From a bacterium (GTDB lineage Bacteria; UBA10199; 2-02-FULL-44-16; JAAZCA01), in contig JAJZQH010000012.1 of assembly GCA_021810905.1 (NCBI GenBank), positions 10,001 to 74,000 on the forward strand: a DNA stretch of 64,000 nt, read 5' to 3'. Both the position numbers and the translations under genes were made by a program. Below, piece by piece: positions 17,452 to 25,667 of the stretch. The notes beneath the pieces were generated by a model. It was not told the origin of the DNA. It was given only the letters and a program-made list of their open reading frames with translations, and ran no database searches. Position 1 is the stretch's first letter; every line of letters starts with the position of its first letter.

Positions 17452-17519
17452 GTACTTTGGTACTTTAGTACGTTGGTACGCTAGTAGGATTGTACAAAAG
17501 TACAAACGTACCAACGTAC
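17452..17519. repeat. GTAC array with exact 8-bp period
   Basis: GTAC occurs at 17452, 17460, 17468, 17476, 17492, 17500, 17508 and 17516; the unit at 17484 is GTAG. That is nine units in perfect 8-bp register between rny and the ymdB-like gene. The four spacer bases are related: on the plus strand mostly TTTG/TTTA/GTTG in the left half and AAAA/AAAC/CAAC in the right, so the array is nearly its own inverted repeat. It would be transcribed into the rny-ymdB message. Confidence 0.85.
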
Positions 17520-17528
17520 CAATATGAT

Positions 17529-19097
17529 TCATTTCGCATACTCTGTGGCCCTCGTTTCGCGAATGACCGTGACCTTGATCTGACCGGGATAAGTCATCTC
17601 CTGCTCGATCTTCTTCGCTATATCCTTGGAGAGGACAACGGCCTCGGCGTCGCTCACCAGATCGTTCACCGCCATCACGCGCACCTCGCGGCCGGCCTGG
17701 ATTGCATACGCCTTTTCAACTCCCTTGAACGAAGTTGAGATGCGCTCGAGATCTTCGAGTCGCTTGACGTACGCCTCGAGCACCTCGCGACGAGCGCCGG
17801 GACGAGCGCCGGACAGGGCGTCTGCCGCGTCAACCACGAGATCGAGCGGCGAGGTCTGCTCCAGGTCTTCATGATGCGCGCCGATCGCGTGGACGACTTC
17901 AGGATCCTCGCGGTATTTCTTTGCGTATTCCATTCCGATGAGCGCGTGACTCCCCTCGACCTCGTGCGAGACCGCCTTGCCGATGTCGTGCAGAAGACCG
18001 GCACGCCGCGCCTTTGCCTCATCGATCCCGAGTTCCGCCGCCATCATCCCGGCCAGATACGCAACTTCCTTGGTGTGCTCGTATACGTTCTGCGCAAAGC
18101 TGTAGCGATATTTCAGCGAGCCCAACAGCTTCACGAGTTCAGGATGAACGTTCGGAACGTTGAGCTCCAGGCAGAGCGCCTCGCCAGCCTCCTTGATGGA
18201 GCCCTCGACTTCCTTCTCCACCTTGCCGACCATCTCCTCGATGCGCGTGGGATGGATGCGGCCGTCGGCTATCAACCGTTCCAGCGTGATGCGCGCCACC
18301 TCCCTGCGCACCGGGTTGAAGCCGGAGAGGATCACCGCCTCCGGAGTGTCGTCTATGACTATATCTATGCCTGTTGCCGCTTCCAGGGCGCGGATGTTGC
18401 GGCCCTCGCGGCCGATGATGCGCCCCTTCATCTCGTCGCTCGGCAGCTGCACCACGGATATCGCGCGCTCGGCCACGTAGTCGGACGCCATGCGTTCCAT
18501 CGCAGTGGAGATGATGAGCTTGGACTTCTTGGAGGCCTCTTCCTTTGCCCGCTCCTCCACCTCGATGATCTCGCGCGCTGCATCCTGCTTTGCCTCGTCG
18601 ACCATGGCATCGCGCAGCTGACGCTTGGCCTCCTCCGCAGAAATACCCGCAACCTGCTCCAGCTGTTTGCGGACATCCGCGACCATCTCCATGTATCTCT
18701 TCTCGAGCCCTTCGATGTGCTTTTTTCTGTCGGCCTGAGACTGCTCCTCACGGCCGATCTCCTCTTCCTTCTTCTCTATCAGGGCGAATTTCTTCTCGAG
18801 GTTGTCTTCCTTGAGCTGGAGACGTTTTTCGACCTGAGAGAGTTCGCGCAGCTTCTCCTGCGACTCCTTTTCGAATTCCGCCCTTGCCTTTAGTTGCGCA
18901 TCCTTTGCTTCGAGTTCCGCTTCCTTTTTTATAGCGCGAGCCTGTCCCTCAGCATCACGAAGCAAAGAGGCTGATTTCTGCTCAGCCTCTTCTATCCGCT
19001 TGCGGCCTATCTGACGGCGTATTGCAATGCCGACGCCAAGACCCACACCTGCGGCAACGCATGCTGCGAGGATCGCCTGCCAAAGTTCTAATAGCAC
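17529..19097 (-). CDS. rny: Ribonuclease Y
   Basis: RNase Y is a membrane-anchored endoribonuclease that starts mRNA decay. The 522 residues show an N-terminal membrane helix ([20 protein letters not shown]), a long charged coiled coil (about 30-200), a KH domain with [13 protein letters not shown] and a metal-dependent HD domain with [21 protein letters not shown] 19097 is favoured because GGAGG lies a few bases upstream; the GTG at 19103 lies inside that ribosome-binding site. It is read toward the ymdB-like gene. Confidence 0.96.
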   Translation of the reverse strand: MLLELWQAILAACVAAGVGLGVGIAIRRQIGRKRIEEAEQKSASLLRDAEGQARAIKKEAELEAKDAQLKARAEFEKESQEKLRELSQVEKRLQLKEDNLEKKFALIEKKEEEIGREEQSQADRKKHIEGLEKRYMEMVADVRKQLEQVAGISAEEAKRQLRDAMVDEAKQDAAREIIEVEERAKEEASKKSKLIISTAMERMASDYVAERAISVVQLPSDEMKGRIIGREGRNIRALEAATGIDIVIDDTPEAVILSGFNPVRREVARITLERLIADGRIHPTRIEEMVGKVEKEVEGSIKEAGEALCLELNVPNVHPELVKLLGSLKYRYSFAQNVYEHTKEVAYLAGMMAAELGIDEAKARRAGLLHDIGKAVSHEVEGSHALIGMEYAKKYREDPEVVHAIGAHHEDLEQTSPLDLVVDAADALSGARPGARREVLEAYVKRLEDLERISTSFKGVEKAYAIQAGREVRVMAVNDLVSDAEAVVLSKDIAKKIEQEMTYPGQIKVTVIRETRATEYAK

Positions 19098-19152
19098 GGC
19101 CACCTCCGTTTATATAAAGCAACTTTCAGCAGAATGCTGAAAGCTGACGTGT

Positions 19153-19725
19153 CTACTGACACCTGATCACGCGTTTCTCAGTTACGATCCAGTCGAGCAC
19201 GCGCTCGCGGACCGCTGCGGGAAGCCGCGGCACAACCTGAAATTCGTACGCCAGAGCTATCCGCTTGCCACGAAAACGCCTCAGGCACTCGTCATAAAAC
19301 CCTTTGCCTACGCCCATGCGCCTGCCCTCGATGTCAAAGGCAACCCCCGGCACCACGAGCACGTTGAGCGTATTTATGTCGCGAAGCCTGCTCTGGCTGG
19401 AGGAAGGTTCCCGAAACCCTTCGCTGGTGGGAAGAAGCTCGGTCAGCTGCATGACCCGGAAATAGGCAAGGCCCTTTGTATCTGGAGCGAAGGCCGGGAA
19501 GTAGATCTCCTTGCGATGGCGGTCACCTTCGATGAAGATCTGTTCAGTGCGGACTTCATTCCGAAACGCGGCATAAAGGCCCACGCGCATTGCAGTGCGG
19601 ATCTCTTCCATCCCGAGTGCGCGCCGCTGGATAAGGCCGCTCAATTCCTCGACATCGGAGGGCTTAAGCTCGTCGCGGCTCGACATCATCCTGTTGAAGA
19701 GATGCAGCCTGGACTCCATCGACAT
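19153..19725 (-). CDS. fau: 5-formyltetrahydrofolate cyclo-ligase
   Basis: This enzyme converts 5-formyl-THF to 5,10-methenyl-THF using ATP. The 190-residue protein has the family's phosphate-binding signature, GVAFDIEGRRMGVGKGFYD (about 126-144), and the EIYFPAF segment. The neighbourhood zapA, 6S RNA, fau matches the order known from gamma-proteobacteria (ygfA), which supports both this call and the RNA call. GAGG lies five bases before the ATG. Confidence 0.92.
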   Translation of the reverse strand: MSMESRLHLFNRMMSSRDELKPSDVEELSGLIQRRALGMEEIRTAMRVGLYAAFRNEVRTEQIFIEGDRHRKEIYFPAFAPDTKGLAYFRVMQLTELLPTSEGFREPSSSQSRLRDINTLNVLVVPGVAFDIEGRRMGVGKGFYDECLRRFRGKRIALAYEFQVVPRLPAAVRERVLDWIVTEKRVIRCQ

Positions 19726-19799
19726 GGGAACCTCGCTCTCGATGGAGACGGCCGGAGTTTGAAACGTCAGGACGCCGACTGCAGTGGTGCAGTGGCGTT

Positions 19800-19976
19800 A
19801 TATTCGATGTGCAACGACCTCAAAAAAAGTGTGAGATCCTCCAAAATTCATCGAAATCACGCTGCATTGGAATCGCAGCGCCCCTGACAAGCAAACCTCT
19901 TTCGAGGTGCAAACCGGCTCATCTCCCATGTGTGCTGCTGTACTTCCGTCTATAATTGATCCGAAAAAAAATTCAA
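19800..19976 (-). other. Promoter and possible structured leader before fau
   Basis: The 217 nt or so before fau have a promoter-like pair, TTGAAT (19971-19976), 16 bases, TATAGA (19949-19954). The predicted transcript then holds small hairpins: ACCTC-GAAA-GAGGT with a GNRA-type loop (around 19896-19909), CGCTGC/GCAGCG (19860-19880) and a 7-bp stem near 19813-19838. It matches no riboswitch class I know. It could be an untranslated leader or a small RNA. Confidence 0.3.
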
Positions 19977-20018
19977 CAGTAGATCCTGCGACTCTTCCTT
20001 TTGAAGGGGACAAGATAA

Positions 20019-20043
20019 GGGGCCGGAGAAATCTCCGACCCCC
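20019..20043. terminator. Hairpin after 6S RNA
   Basis: GGGGCCGGAGA and TCTCCGACCCC form an 11-bp stem with one mismatch and a two-base loop. It lies just beyond the 3' end of the 6S RNA on the minus strand, but is followed only by TTATCTTGTC rather than a strong T-run. Confidence 0.45.
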
Positions 20044-20051
20044 TCAAAAAT

Positions 20052-20236
20052 AATCCCCCCGCTCAGGCCGTGTGGCGTCCCATTTTGAACCTGACTCTGT
20101 CAGGTGGGTGATCGTGTTGCCGGTTCAGGCTTCCCTACCTCTAGGCAGGGCATGCACACCTCGGCAAGGTACAATCCCCAAAATGGTCGTGACGGTTCTA
20201 AAATGCTACAGCCAAGCACGCACCCAGTAGGGGGAA
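20052..20236 (-). ncRNA. ssrS: 6S RNA
   Basis: 6S RNA mimics an open promoter and traps sigma-70 RNA polymerase. The minus strand reads GGTGTGCATGCCCTGCC, then GGGAAGCCTGAACCGGCAAC, then TCACCCACCTGAC, closely following the E. coli 6S core (GAAGCCTxAAxxxGCxACxAC). The 5' part (CCCCC near 20230-20234, CATTTT) can pair with the 3' part (AAAATG, GCCACAC, GGGGGG near 20055-20060) as the closing stem, giving about 185 nt. It lies between zapA and fau, the conserved position. The exact ends are estimates. Confidence 0.9.
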
Positions 20237-20261
20237 ACCCTAAAGCATTTTAAAGAACAAA

Positions 20262-20540
20262 TTATACTTGCAAATCAATTAGTTCTATTAAATCCTTAAT
20301 CTTTTTTTCAGCCTTCGTAAACTTTTCGTCACGGTCGCGCATCGACTTGAAATACTCATCAGCAATATTCATGGCCGCAAGTATTGCAACGTTAAGCGAT
20401 GCCACTGATTTTGTGCTCTGCATCACTTCGCCTATCCTCTGATCGACAAAACCAGCAATCCGATGTACATACTCCTCATCCGAATCGCTCTTGATCATGA
20501 ACTTGTGGCCCATGATCGCTATCTCTGTCGTCTTCTTCAC
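20262..20540 (-). CDS. zapA: Cell division protein ZapA
   Basis: ZapA binds and bundles FtsZ at the division ring. The 92-residue protein matches the family in length and pattern: KKTTEIAIMGHKFMIKSD, then VHRIAGFVDQRI, LNVAILAAMNIADEY and a C-terminal coiled coil (about 60-90). Start is GTG 20540 with GAGG nine bases upstream. The stop lies about 25 nt before the 6S RNA on the same strand, so 6S may be processed from a zapA transcript. Confidence 0.9.
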   Translation of the reverse strand: MKKTTEIAIMGHKFMIKSDSDEEYVHRIAGFVDQRIGEVMQSTKSVASLNVAILAAMNIADEYFKSMRDRDEKFTKAEKKIKDLIELIDLQV

Positions 20541-20685
20541 GCGTTGATCCTCTATGATTAATGATAAGTGGTCGCCAGAATTCAGTCAAGACATTTGAAC
20601 TGCACTGACGATCTCTTTTTTCTTAAAATACGGCCAGTTCCAAATACAACCGCAACTTGAGTTGAAGAATACATAATGCACTGGT

Positions 20686-22740
20686 TTAGACAAGCGCAAA
20701 AACTATCTCTCGATTCGGGATATCTACCTCCTCCACCACGATGCGCACACTGTCCCCCACCTTGAAAGATCGTTTCTTGCGCCTGCCGGTAAATGTCATG
20801 CTTCTCTCTTCATATATATAACGATCGTCGTCGAGCGAGCTTATCGGCACCAGACCCTCGATGAAAAAATCGATCAATTCCACGTACAAACCGAACTTGG
20901 CAACGTGGGAGATTATTCCGTTGTATTCCTCATCTATATGGTCCTGCATGAAGAGCGCTGCAAAGAGCTTTGCCATCTCCCTCTCCGCCTCCATGGCAAC
21001 CCGTTCCCGCCTCGAACAGTGTTCGGCCATCTCTTGAAGCCTGGCTTTTGACGAACCGTGAGGGGCATGACGCGTACCATGATCACCACCCCGATCTTTT
21101 AACAGTGCCTGGCTGAGGAGGCGATGCACAATCAGGTCCGGATATCGGCGAATCGGCGAGGTAAAATGGCAGTAGCAACTCGATGCAAGGCCGTAATGCC
21201 CTATATTTTCGGCACTATAGACTGCCTGGGACATCGACCGCAAGAGGCTGTGATTGACGAGGCGTTCCTCTGGTTTGCCTCGGACAGCTTTCACTACCTG
21301 CGCCAGAGTTCCGGGCAGAGGCTTGTCACCGACTCGAATCCTGTAGCCCAGGTTATTGAGCAATAAGCGGAAGTCCTGTAATTTTTCCGGAGGCGGCGGT
21401 TCGTGCACGCGAAAGACGCAGCCCGCGCCAGCGGATGTCAAAAATTCCGCAACCGCCTCATTCGCGGCGATCATGAACTCTTCGATCATCATGTGGCCTA
21501 CGTGCCTCTCCGCGCGCACTATGTTTGAAATATCGCCCTGGATATCCAGGAGTATTTCGGGCTCAGGCAAGTCAAAATCGATAGAACCGCGCTCCGTGCG
21601 CCGCTTTCTCAACCGTTCGAAGCACTCCTGCATCAACTCCAGTTGAGGGATCAGCGTATCATATTGAGCCAGCGCCTTTGAGTCGCGCTCCAGGAGCACT
21701 TGCTTGACCGCCGTATAGGTCAATCGCTCGCGGCTGCGTATAACGCTGCGAAAAAAACTTTTCCTTATTGGATTGCCTTGAAGATCGATGTCGAGTTCTG
21801 CGGTAAATGTCAGACGGTCTTCGTCAGGGCGCAGGCTGCAGAGGTCGTTGGAAAGCGTCTCCGGCAGCATGGGAATTGCTTCTCCTGGAAAATAGACGGA
21901 AGTGCCGCGCTGATATGCAGCCGCATCCAGCGCGGTGTGAGGCCTTACGAAATATGAGACGTCAGCGATCGAGACCCAAAGACGGATCGAGCCATCGGCC
22001 AGCCGCTCGACCGCAACGGCGTCGTCAAAATCCTTCGCAGTTTCGCCGTCGATGGTCACGAATACAGTCTTTCTCAGATCGCGCCTCTCTGTAAGATCGA
22101 GATCCGCGGCAAGCGCGCGGGAGGCCCTCGCCTCACTCTCCGCGGCCTGAGGAAATTCGCGATGAAGCTGATGCCTCGCGATGACGGCCTCTCGCTCCGT
22201 CTCCTCATCGCCGCGGGTTCCCAGTATTTTTATCACCTCGCCCTGCATGGGCTCGCCACCCTCAGGATATTTCAGAATTCGGACGACCACGTTCTGCCCT
22301 GCCCGGGCGCCTGCCAGGTAATCGCTCTTAACAATGATTCTGTGATGTACGCGTCGATCGTCCGCTACGACAATGAATATGCCGCCCTGCCGCTCCAGAC
22401 GTCCCATCAGCCGCGTAACTCTGCGTTCGACGACCCGCACTATCCGCCCCTCGCGCTTGTCTTCGCGTTCCGCAACGATTCGCGCCTCCACGAGATCGGT
22501 ATGAAAAGCGCTGCCCACAAATCGGGCCGGAATGAACAGATCGCGGCCGTCAGCGGCCAGGACAAAGCCGTACCCATCGCGGTGCAGCCTGAGTTCACCG
22601 GTGAGTAATTGACCAGCCGGAGTTTTAACGGACGCACCCCCGCGCGACTGCTCGCGTTCGCCCTTTCCCGGTCTCGTCTTCGGCTTTGTGCGCTGCCGCC
22701 TGCTAAATCCCCGGGCAGCACCCTTTCGTCTTGATCGCAT
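20686..22740 (-). CDS. rnr: Ribonuclease R
   Basis: RNase R is a 3'-5' exoribonuclease that degrades structured RNA. In order the protein shows a basic N-terminus (about 1-45), OB/cold-shock domains (GELRLHRDGYGFVLAADGRD), the RNB catalytic domain with its Asp cluster (DGETAKDFDDAVAVE), YCHFTSPIRRYPDLIVHR, and a C-terminal S1 domain. ATG 22740 gives 684 residues; an open frame reaches 22872, and neither start has a clear ribosome-binding site, so the start is uncertain. It is divergent from the DUF4912 gene. Confidence 0.94.
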   Translation of the reverse strand: MRSRRKGAARGFSRRQRTKPKTRPGKGEREQSRGGASVKTPAGQLLTGELRLHRDGYGFVLAADGRDLFIPARFVGSAFHTDLVEARIVAEREDKREGRIVRVVERRVTRLMGRLERQGGIFIVVADDRRVHHRIIVKSDYLAGARAGQNVVVRILKYPEGGEPMQGEVIKILGTRGDEETEREAVIARHQLHREFPQAAESEARASRALAADLDLTERRDLRKTVFVTIDGETAKDFDDAVAVERLADGSIRLWVSIADVSYFVRPHTALDAAAYQRGTSVYFPGEAIPMLPETLSNDLCSLRPDEDRLTFTAELDIDLQGNPIRKSFFRSVIRSRERLTYTAVKQVLLERDSKALAQYDTLIPQLELMQECFERLRKRRTERGSIDFDLPEPEILLDIQGDISNIVRAERHVGHMMIEEFMIAANEAVAEFLTSAGAGCVFRVHEPPPPEKLQDFRLLLNNLGYRIRVGDKPLPGTLAQVVKAVRGKPEERLVNHSLLRSMSQAVYSAENIGHYGLASSCYCHFTSPIRRYPDLIVHRLLSQALLKDRGGDHGTRHAPHGSSKARLQEMAEHCSRRERVAMEAEREMAKLFAALFMQDHIDEEYNGIISHVAKFGLYVELIDFFIEGLVPISSLDDDRYIYEERSMTFTGRRKKRSFKVGDSVRIVVEEVDIPNREIVFALV

Positions 22741-22937
22741 GGATTGGAGAATATGATGGGCTGAGGGAAATAACAAGGCATCAAAGTAGCAAGATCCTGG
22801 GCGACAAGAATTGAAAATATAGAATTTAGCCTTGCTTTCTTGCTCACTTGATGGAATCAAAATATTTAGCATTATCTGCAGGTTGCTTTCTCATGAAATC
22901 TTGGTATAAGCGACGGCATCCTTTGGGGGGATCCAAG

Positions 22938-24011
22938 ATGGCCAGAGCAAAACCCGCGAAAAAAAACAAGAAAGCGCCCGCCGCCGGGAAGCGCGCCGCG
23001 AAGAAGTCTAAACCGGCCGTCTCCCGAAACAAACGCAAGGCCGCAACGGAGAAGCGCATGACAACATCAAAACCAACTTCGAAAAAAACCTCCACCAAAA
23101 AGCGCTCATTTGCTGCCGGGAAAAGCGCCGCAGTGAAGACTTTGGAAAAAGCGGTAAAGGCGAGAAAACCGGCCATAGCTGCCCTGAAAAAGGCCGTCGT
23201 GAGTGCGGCGAAATCCGTGCGCGCGTATGCGAAGGGACAAAAGAAAGCGATCAAGGTCAAAGAGGCCAAGACAATTGAAGAGATCGTCGCACGCCCCGTC
23301 TCTGAAAACGCTGAAATCGCAGCCGGCGAGGCCACCAAGTTCAACATCGGCGTCGTGCACAACGGCGCTGCAATGGCTGCACAGGAAATACCGTATGAAT
23401 ACGGCAAGGATCGCGTCGTGCTGCTCGTCGTGGACCCCAGATTCGTATTCACTTACTGGGAGGTGCGCTCGGATTCGCTCGACGAGGCCCGCCGCCGGTT
23501 GGGCGGAGACGGAAAACTCACCCTGCGCTTCTACGACATCACATCAACGGGCGTGCCGGAACAATCGCACTACTGGGACGTGGAGGTCTTCGATCGGCTT
23601 GGCAACTGGTACCTGAGGCTTTCGCATCCGGACCAGCTCCTCTGCCTTGACATAGGAGTAAAAAATCACGCCGGTCACTTCCACTGCATCGGCCGCTCCA
23701 ACGTCATGAGGCTGCCTCCCCAGTCGCTCGCAAAACCCGGACCGATCAAATGGATGGTCGTTTCACCGGATGGCGGCAAGCTCATCTCGGACATAGAGGA
23801 GTACACCGACGCGGACATGGCGCTCCTCAAGAAAATACTCGGGCCTTACTTCTACGACCTGCTGATGCGCGGCCGGCTTGCATCCATAGCCGGATCGAGC
23901 GTCGAGGCCGTGTTCTATGACGTTTCGCTGCTGCGCGGGGAATTAGAAAACCTGGGTGCGTCACCAGGAGGCTCACCCGGCGGCTCCCCTTGGAGTGCGG
24001 CGCGCGCCTGA
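22938..24011 (+). CDS. DUF4912 protein with histone-like basic N-terminus
   Basis: The 357-residue protein has two parts. Residues 1 to about 115 are extremely rich in Lys and Ala (KPAKKNKKAPAAGKRAAKK and similar), like the tails of bacterial histone-H1-like proteins. Residues about 145-310 match DUF4912: RVVLLVVDPRFVFTYWEV, then LRFYDIT and YLRLSHPDQLLCLDIG. DUF4912 genes are often found with glycogen or trehalose genes, and here the next gene is a GH57 branching enzyme. The fold may bind carbohydrate, but I cannot assign a function. ATG 22938 follows GGGGGGATC. The C-terminus is Gly/Ser/Pro-rich. Confidence 0.8.
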   Translation: MARAKPAKKNKKAPAAGKRAAKKSKPAVSRNKRKAATEKRMTTSKPTSKKTSTKKRSFAAGKSAAVKTLEKAVKARKPAIAALKKAVVSAAKSVRAYAKGQKKAIKVKEAKTIEEIVARPVSENAEIAAGEATKFNIGVVHNGAAMAAQEIPYEYGKDRVVLLVVDPRFVFTYWEVRSDSLDEARRRLGGDGKLTLRFYDITSTGVPEQSHYWDVEVFDRLGNWYLRLSHPDQLLCLDIGVKNHAGHFHCIGRSNVMRLPPQSLAKPGPIKWMVVSPDGGKLISDIEEYTDADMALLKKILGPYFYDLLMRGRLASIAGSSVEAVFYDVSLLRGELENLGASPGGSPGGSPWSAARA

Positions 24012-24048
24012 ATCCACACCACCGAACCAACACAACATCGAGGCAAAC

Positions 24049-25629
24049 GTGACGAAAGGCTATCTCTCATTCGTACTGCATGCGCATCTACCATATGTTC
24101 GGCACCCCGAGCATGAGGAGTTCCTTGAGGAACAGTGGTTTTTCGAGGGCATGACTGAAACCTATATCCCGCTGCTCGACATGTGCGACGGGCTTACGCG
24201 AGACGGCATAGATTTCCGCTTCACCATGTCGCTCACGCCGCCGCTTATGTCGATGATGACCGACGGATTGTTGCAGGAACGCTATTTGCGCCACCTGTGG
24301 AAGATGATCGACCTGTGCAACAAGGAGATGCACCGCACGCATCACGACCGTGCATTCAGACCCGTGGTCGAGATGTATCACCACAAACTCAACCGGGCGC
24401 GCTGGATCTTCGAGGAGAGATGGGGGCGCAATCTCGTGGCCGGCTTCCGCCACTTCCAGCAGCTCGGCAAAATCGAAGTCATGACCTGCGGCGCCACGCA
24501 CGGTTTCCTGCCGCTGCTCCGCGTATCGCCGGAGGCGATCCGCGCGCAGATCCGCGTGGCGTGCGATCTTCACGAGAGGCACATGGGGATGAGGCCCCGC
24601 GGCATCTGGCTGCCCGAGTGCGGCTATTTTCCGGGGCTCGACGAGATCCTTTGGGAGAACGGCATACGCTTCTTCATAGCGGATTCGCACGCGATCCTGC
24701 ACGCTGATTCAAGGCCCAAGTATGGCGTTTACGCGCCCCTCTTCTGTCCGTCAGGCACTGCGGCCTTCGGCCGCGATTACGAGTCGTCGAAGCAGGTCTG
24801 GAGCGCCAAGGAAGGTTATCCCGGCGACTATCGCTACAGGGATTTCTACCGTGACGTGGGCTTTGATCTGGATTTCGACTACGTGCGGCCCTACATCCAT
24901 CCGGACGGAATACGCGTGATGACCGGTCTGAAATACTACCGCATCACCGGTCCTACCGATCACAAGCAGCCCTACAGCCCGCACGAAGGCCTTGAAGCTG
25001 CAGCATCGCACGCTGGCAATTTTCTCTTCAACCGTCAGAGACAATCGGAATTCCTGTGCGACGTCATAGGAAAGCCGCCCATCATCGTGGCGCCCTACGA
25101 CGCGGAACTCTTCGGCCACTGGTGGTACGAGGGGATCGACTGGCTCAACTTCGTCATGCGCAAGACCTCGTGCGATCAAAACGACGTGAAGCTCATTACG
25201 CCCTGGGAATACCTCTGCTGGCATCCCAAGAACCAGATGGCGCATCCGTCTGAATCCAGCTGGGGCAACAAGGGATACGCGGAGGTCTGGTGCAACGGCA
25301 CCAACGACTGGATCTACCGCCACCTGCATGAAGCGGCCTTCCGCATGACGGAGCTGGCCCGCATCTACCCCACGCCGGACGATAACCTCAGGCGTGCGCT
25401 CAATCAGATGGCGCGAGAACTTCTGCTCGCGCAGTCATCGGATTGGGCCTTCATAATGAACAGCGGTACGATGGTAGAATACGCGGTGAAGCGCACAAAG
25501 GAACATATCTGGCGCTTCACGAAGCTCTACGAGGACATAAAGAATTTCAGCCTCGACATGAATTTCGTGGGCGAACTCGAGTGGAAGGACAATATATTCC
25601 CCGACATCGACTACCGCGTGTATGCCTGA
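24049..25629 (+). CDS. GH57 1,4-alpha-glucan branching enzyme (DUF1957 type)
   Basis: The 526-residue protein makes alpha-1,6 branches in glycogen-like glucans. It shows the GH57 motifs in order: LHAHLPYVRHP, TCGATHGFLPLL, WLPECGYFPGLDE with the nucleophile Glu, and APYDAELFGHWWYEG with the acid/base Asp. A helical C-terminal DUF1957-type domain follows (about 410-526). GTG 24049 is chosen by the family start (KGYLSFVLHAH) with GAGG before it. It lies 37 nt after the DUF4912 gene and 38 nt before the kinase gene. Confidence 0.93.
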   Translation: MTKGYLSFVLHAHLPYVRHPEHEEFLEEQWFFEGMTETYIPLLDMCDGLTRDGIDFRFTMSLTPPLMSMMTDGLLQERYLRHLWKMIDLCNKEMHRTHHDRAFRPVVEMYHHKLNRARWIFEERWGRNLVAGFRHFQQLGKIEVMTCGATHGFLPLLRVSPEAIRAQIRVACDLHERHMGMRPRGIWLPECGYFPGLDEILWENGIRFFIADSHAILHADSRPKYGVYAPLFCPSGTAAFGRDYESSKQVWSAKEGYPGDYRYRDFYRDVGFDLDFDYVRPYIHPDGIRVMTGLKYYRITGPTDHKQPYSPHEGLEAAASHAGNFLFNRQRQSEFLCDVIGKPPIIVAPYDAELFGHWWYEGIDWLNFVMRKTSCDQNDVKLITPWEYLCWHPKNQMAHPSESSWGNKGYAEVWCNGTNDWIYRHLHEAAFRMTELARIYPTPDDNLRRALNQMARELLLAQSSDWAFIMNSGTMVEYAVKRTKEHIWRFTKLYEDIKNFSLDMNFVGELEWKDNIFPDIDYRVYA

Positions 25630-25667
25630 CAGCTGAATCCTAATGACGAAATCCATGGATTTTTTCT

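Noticed and set aside
17452-17519. GTAC array considered as a CRISPR
   Set aside because: Units are 8 bp with no spacers.
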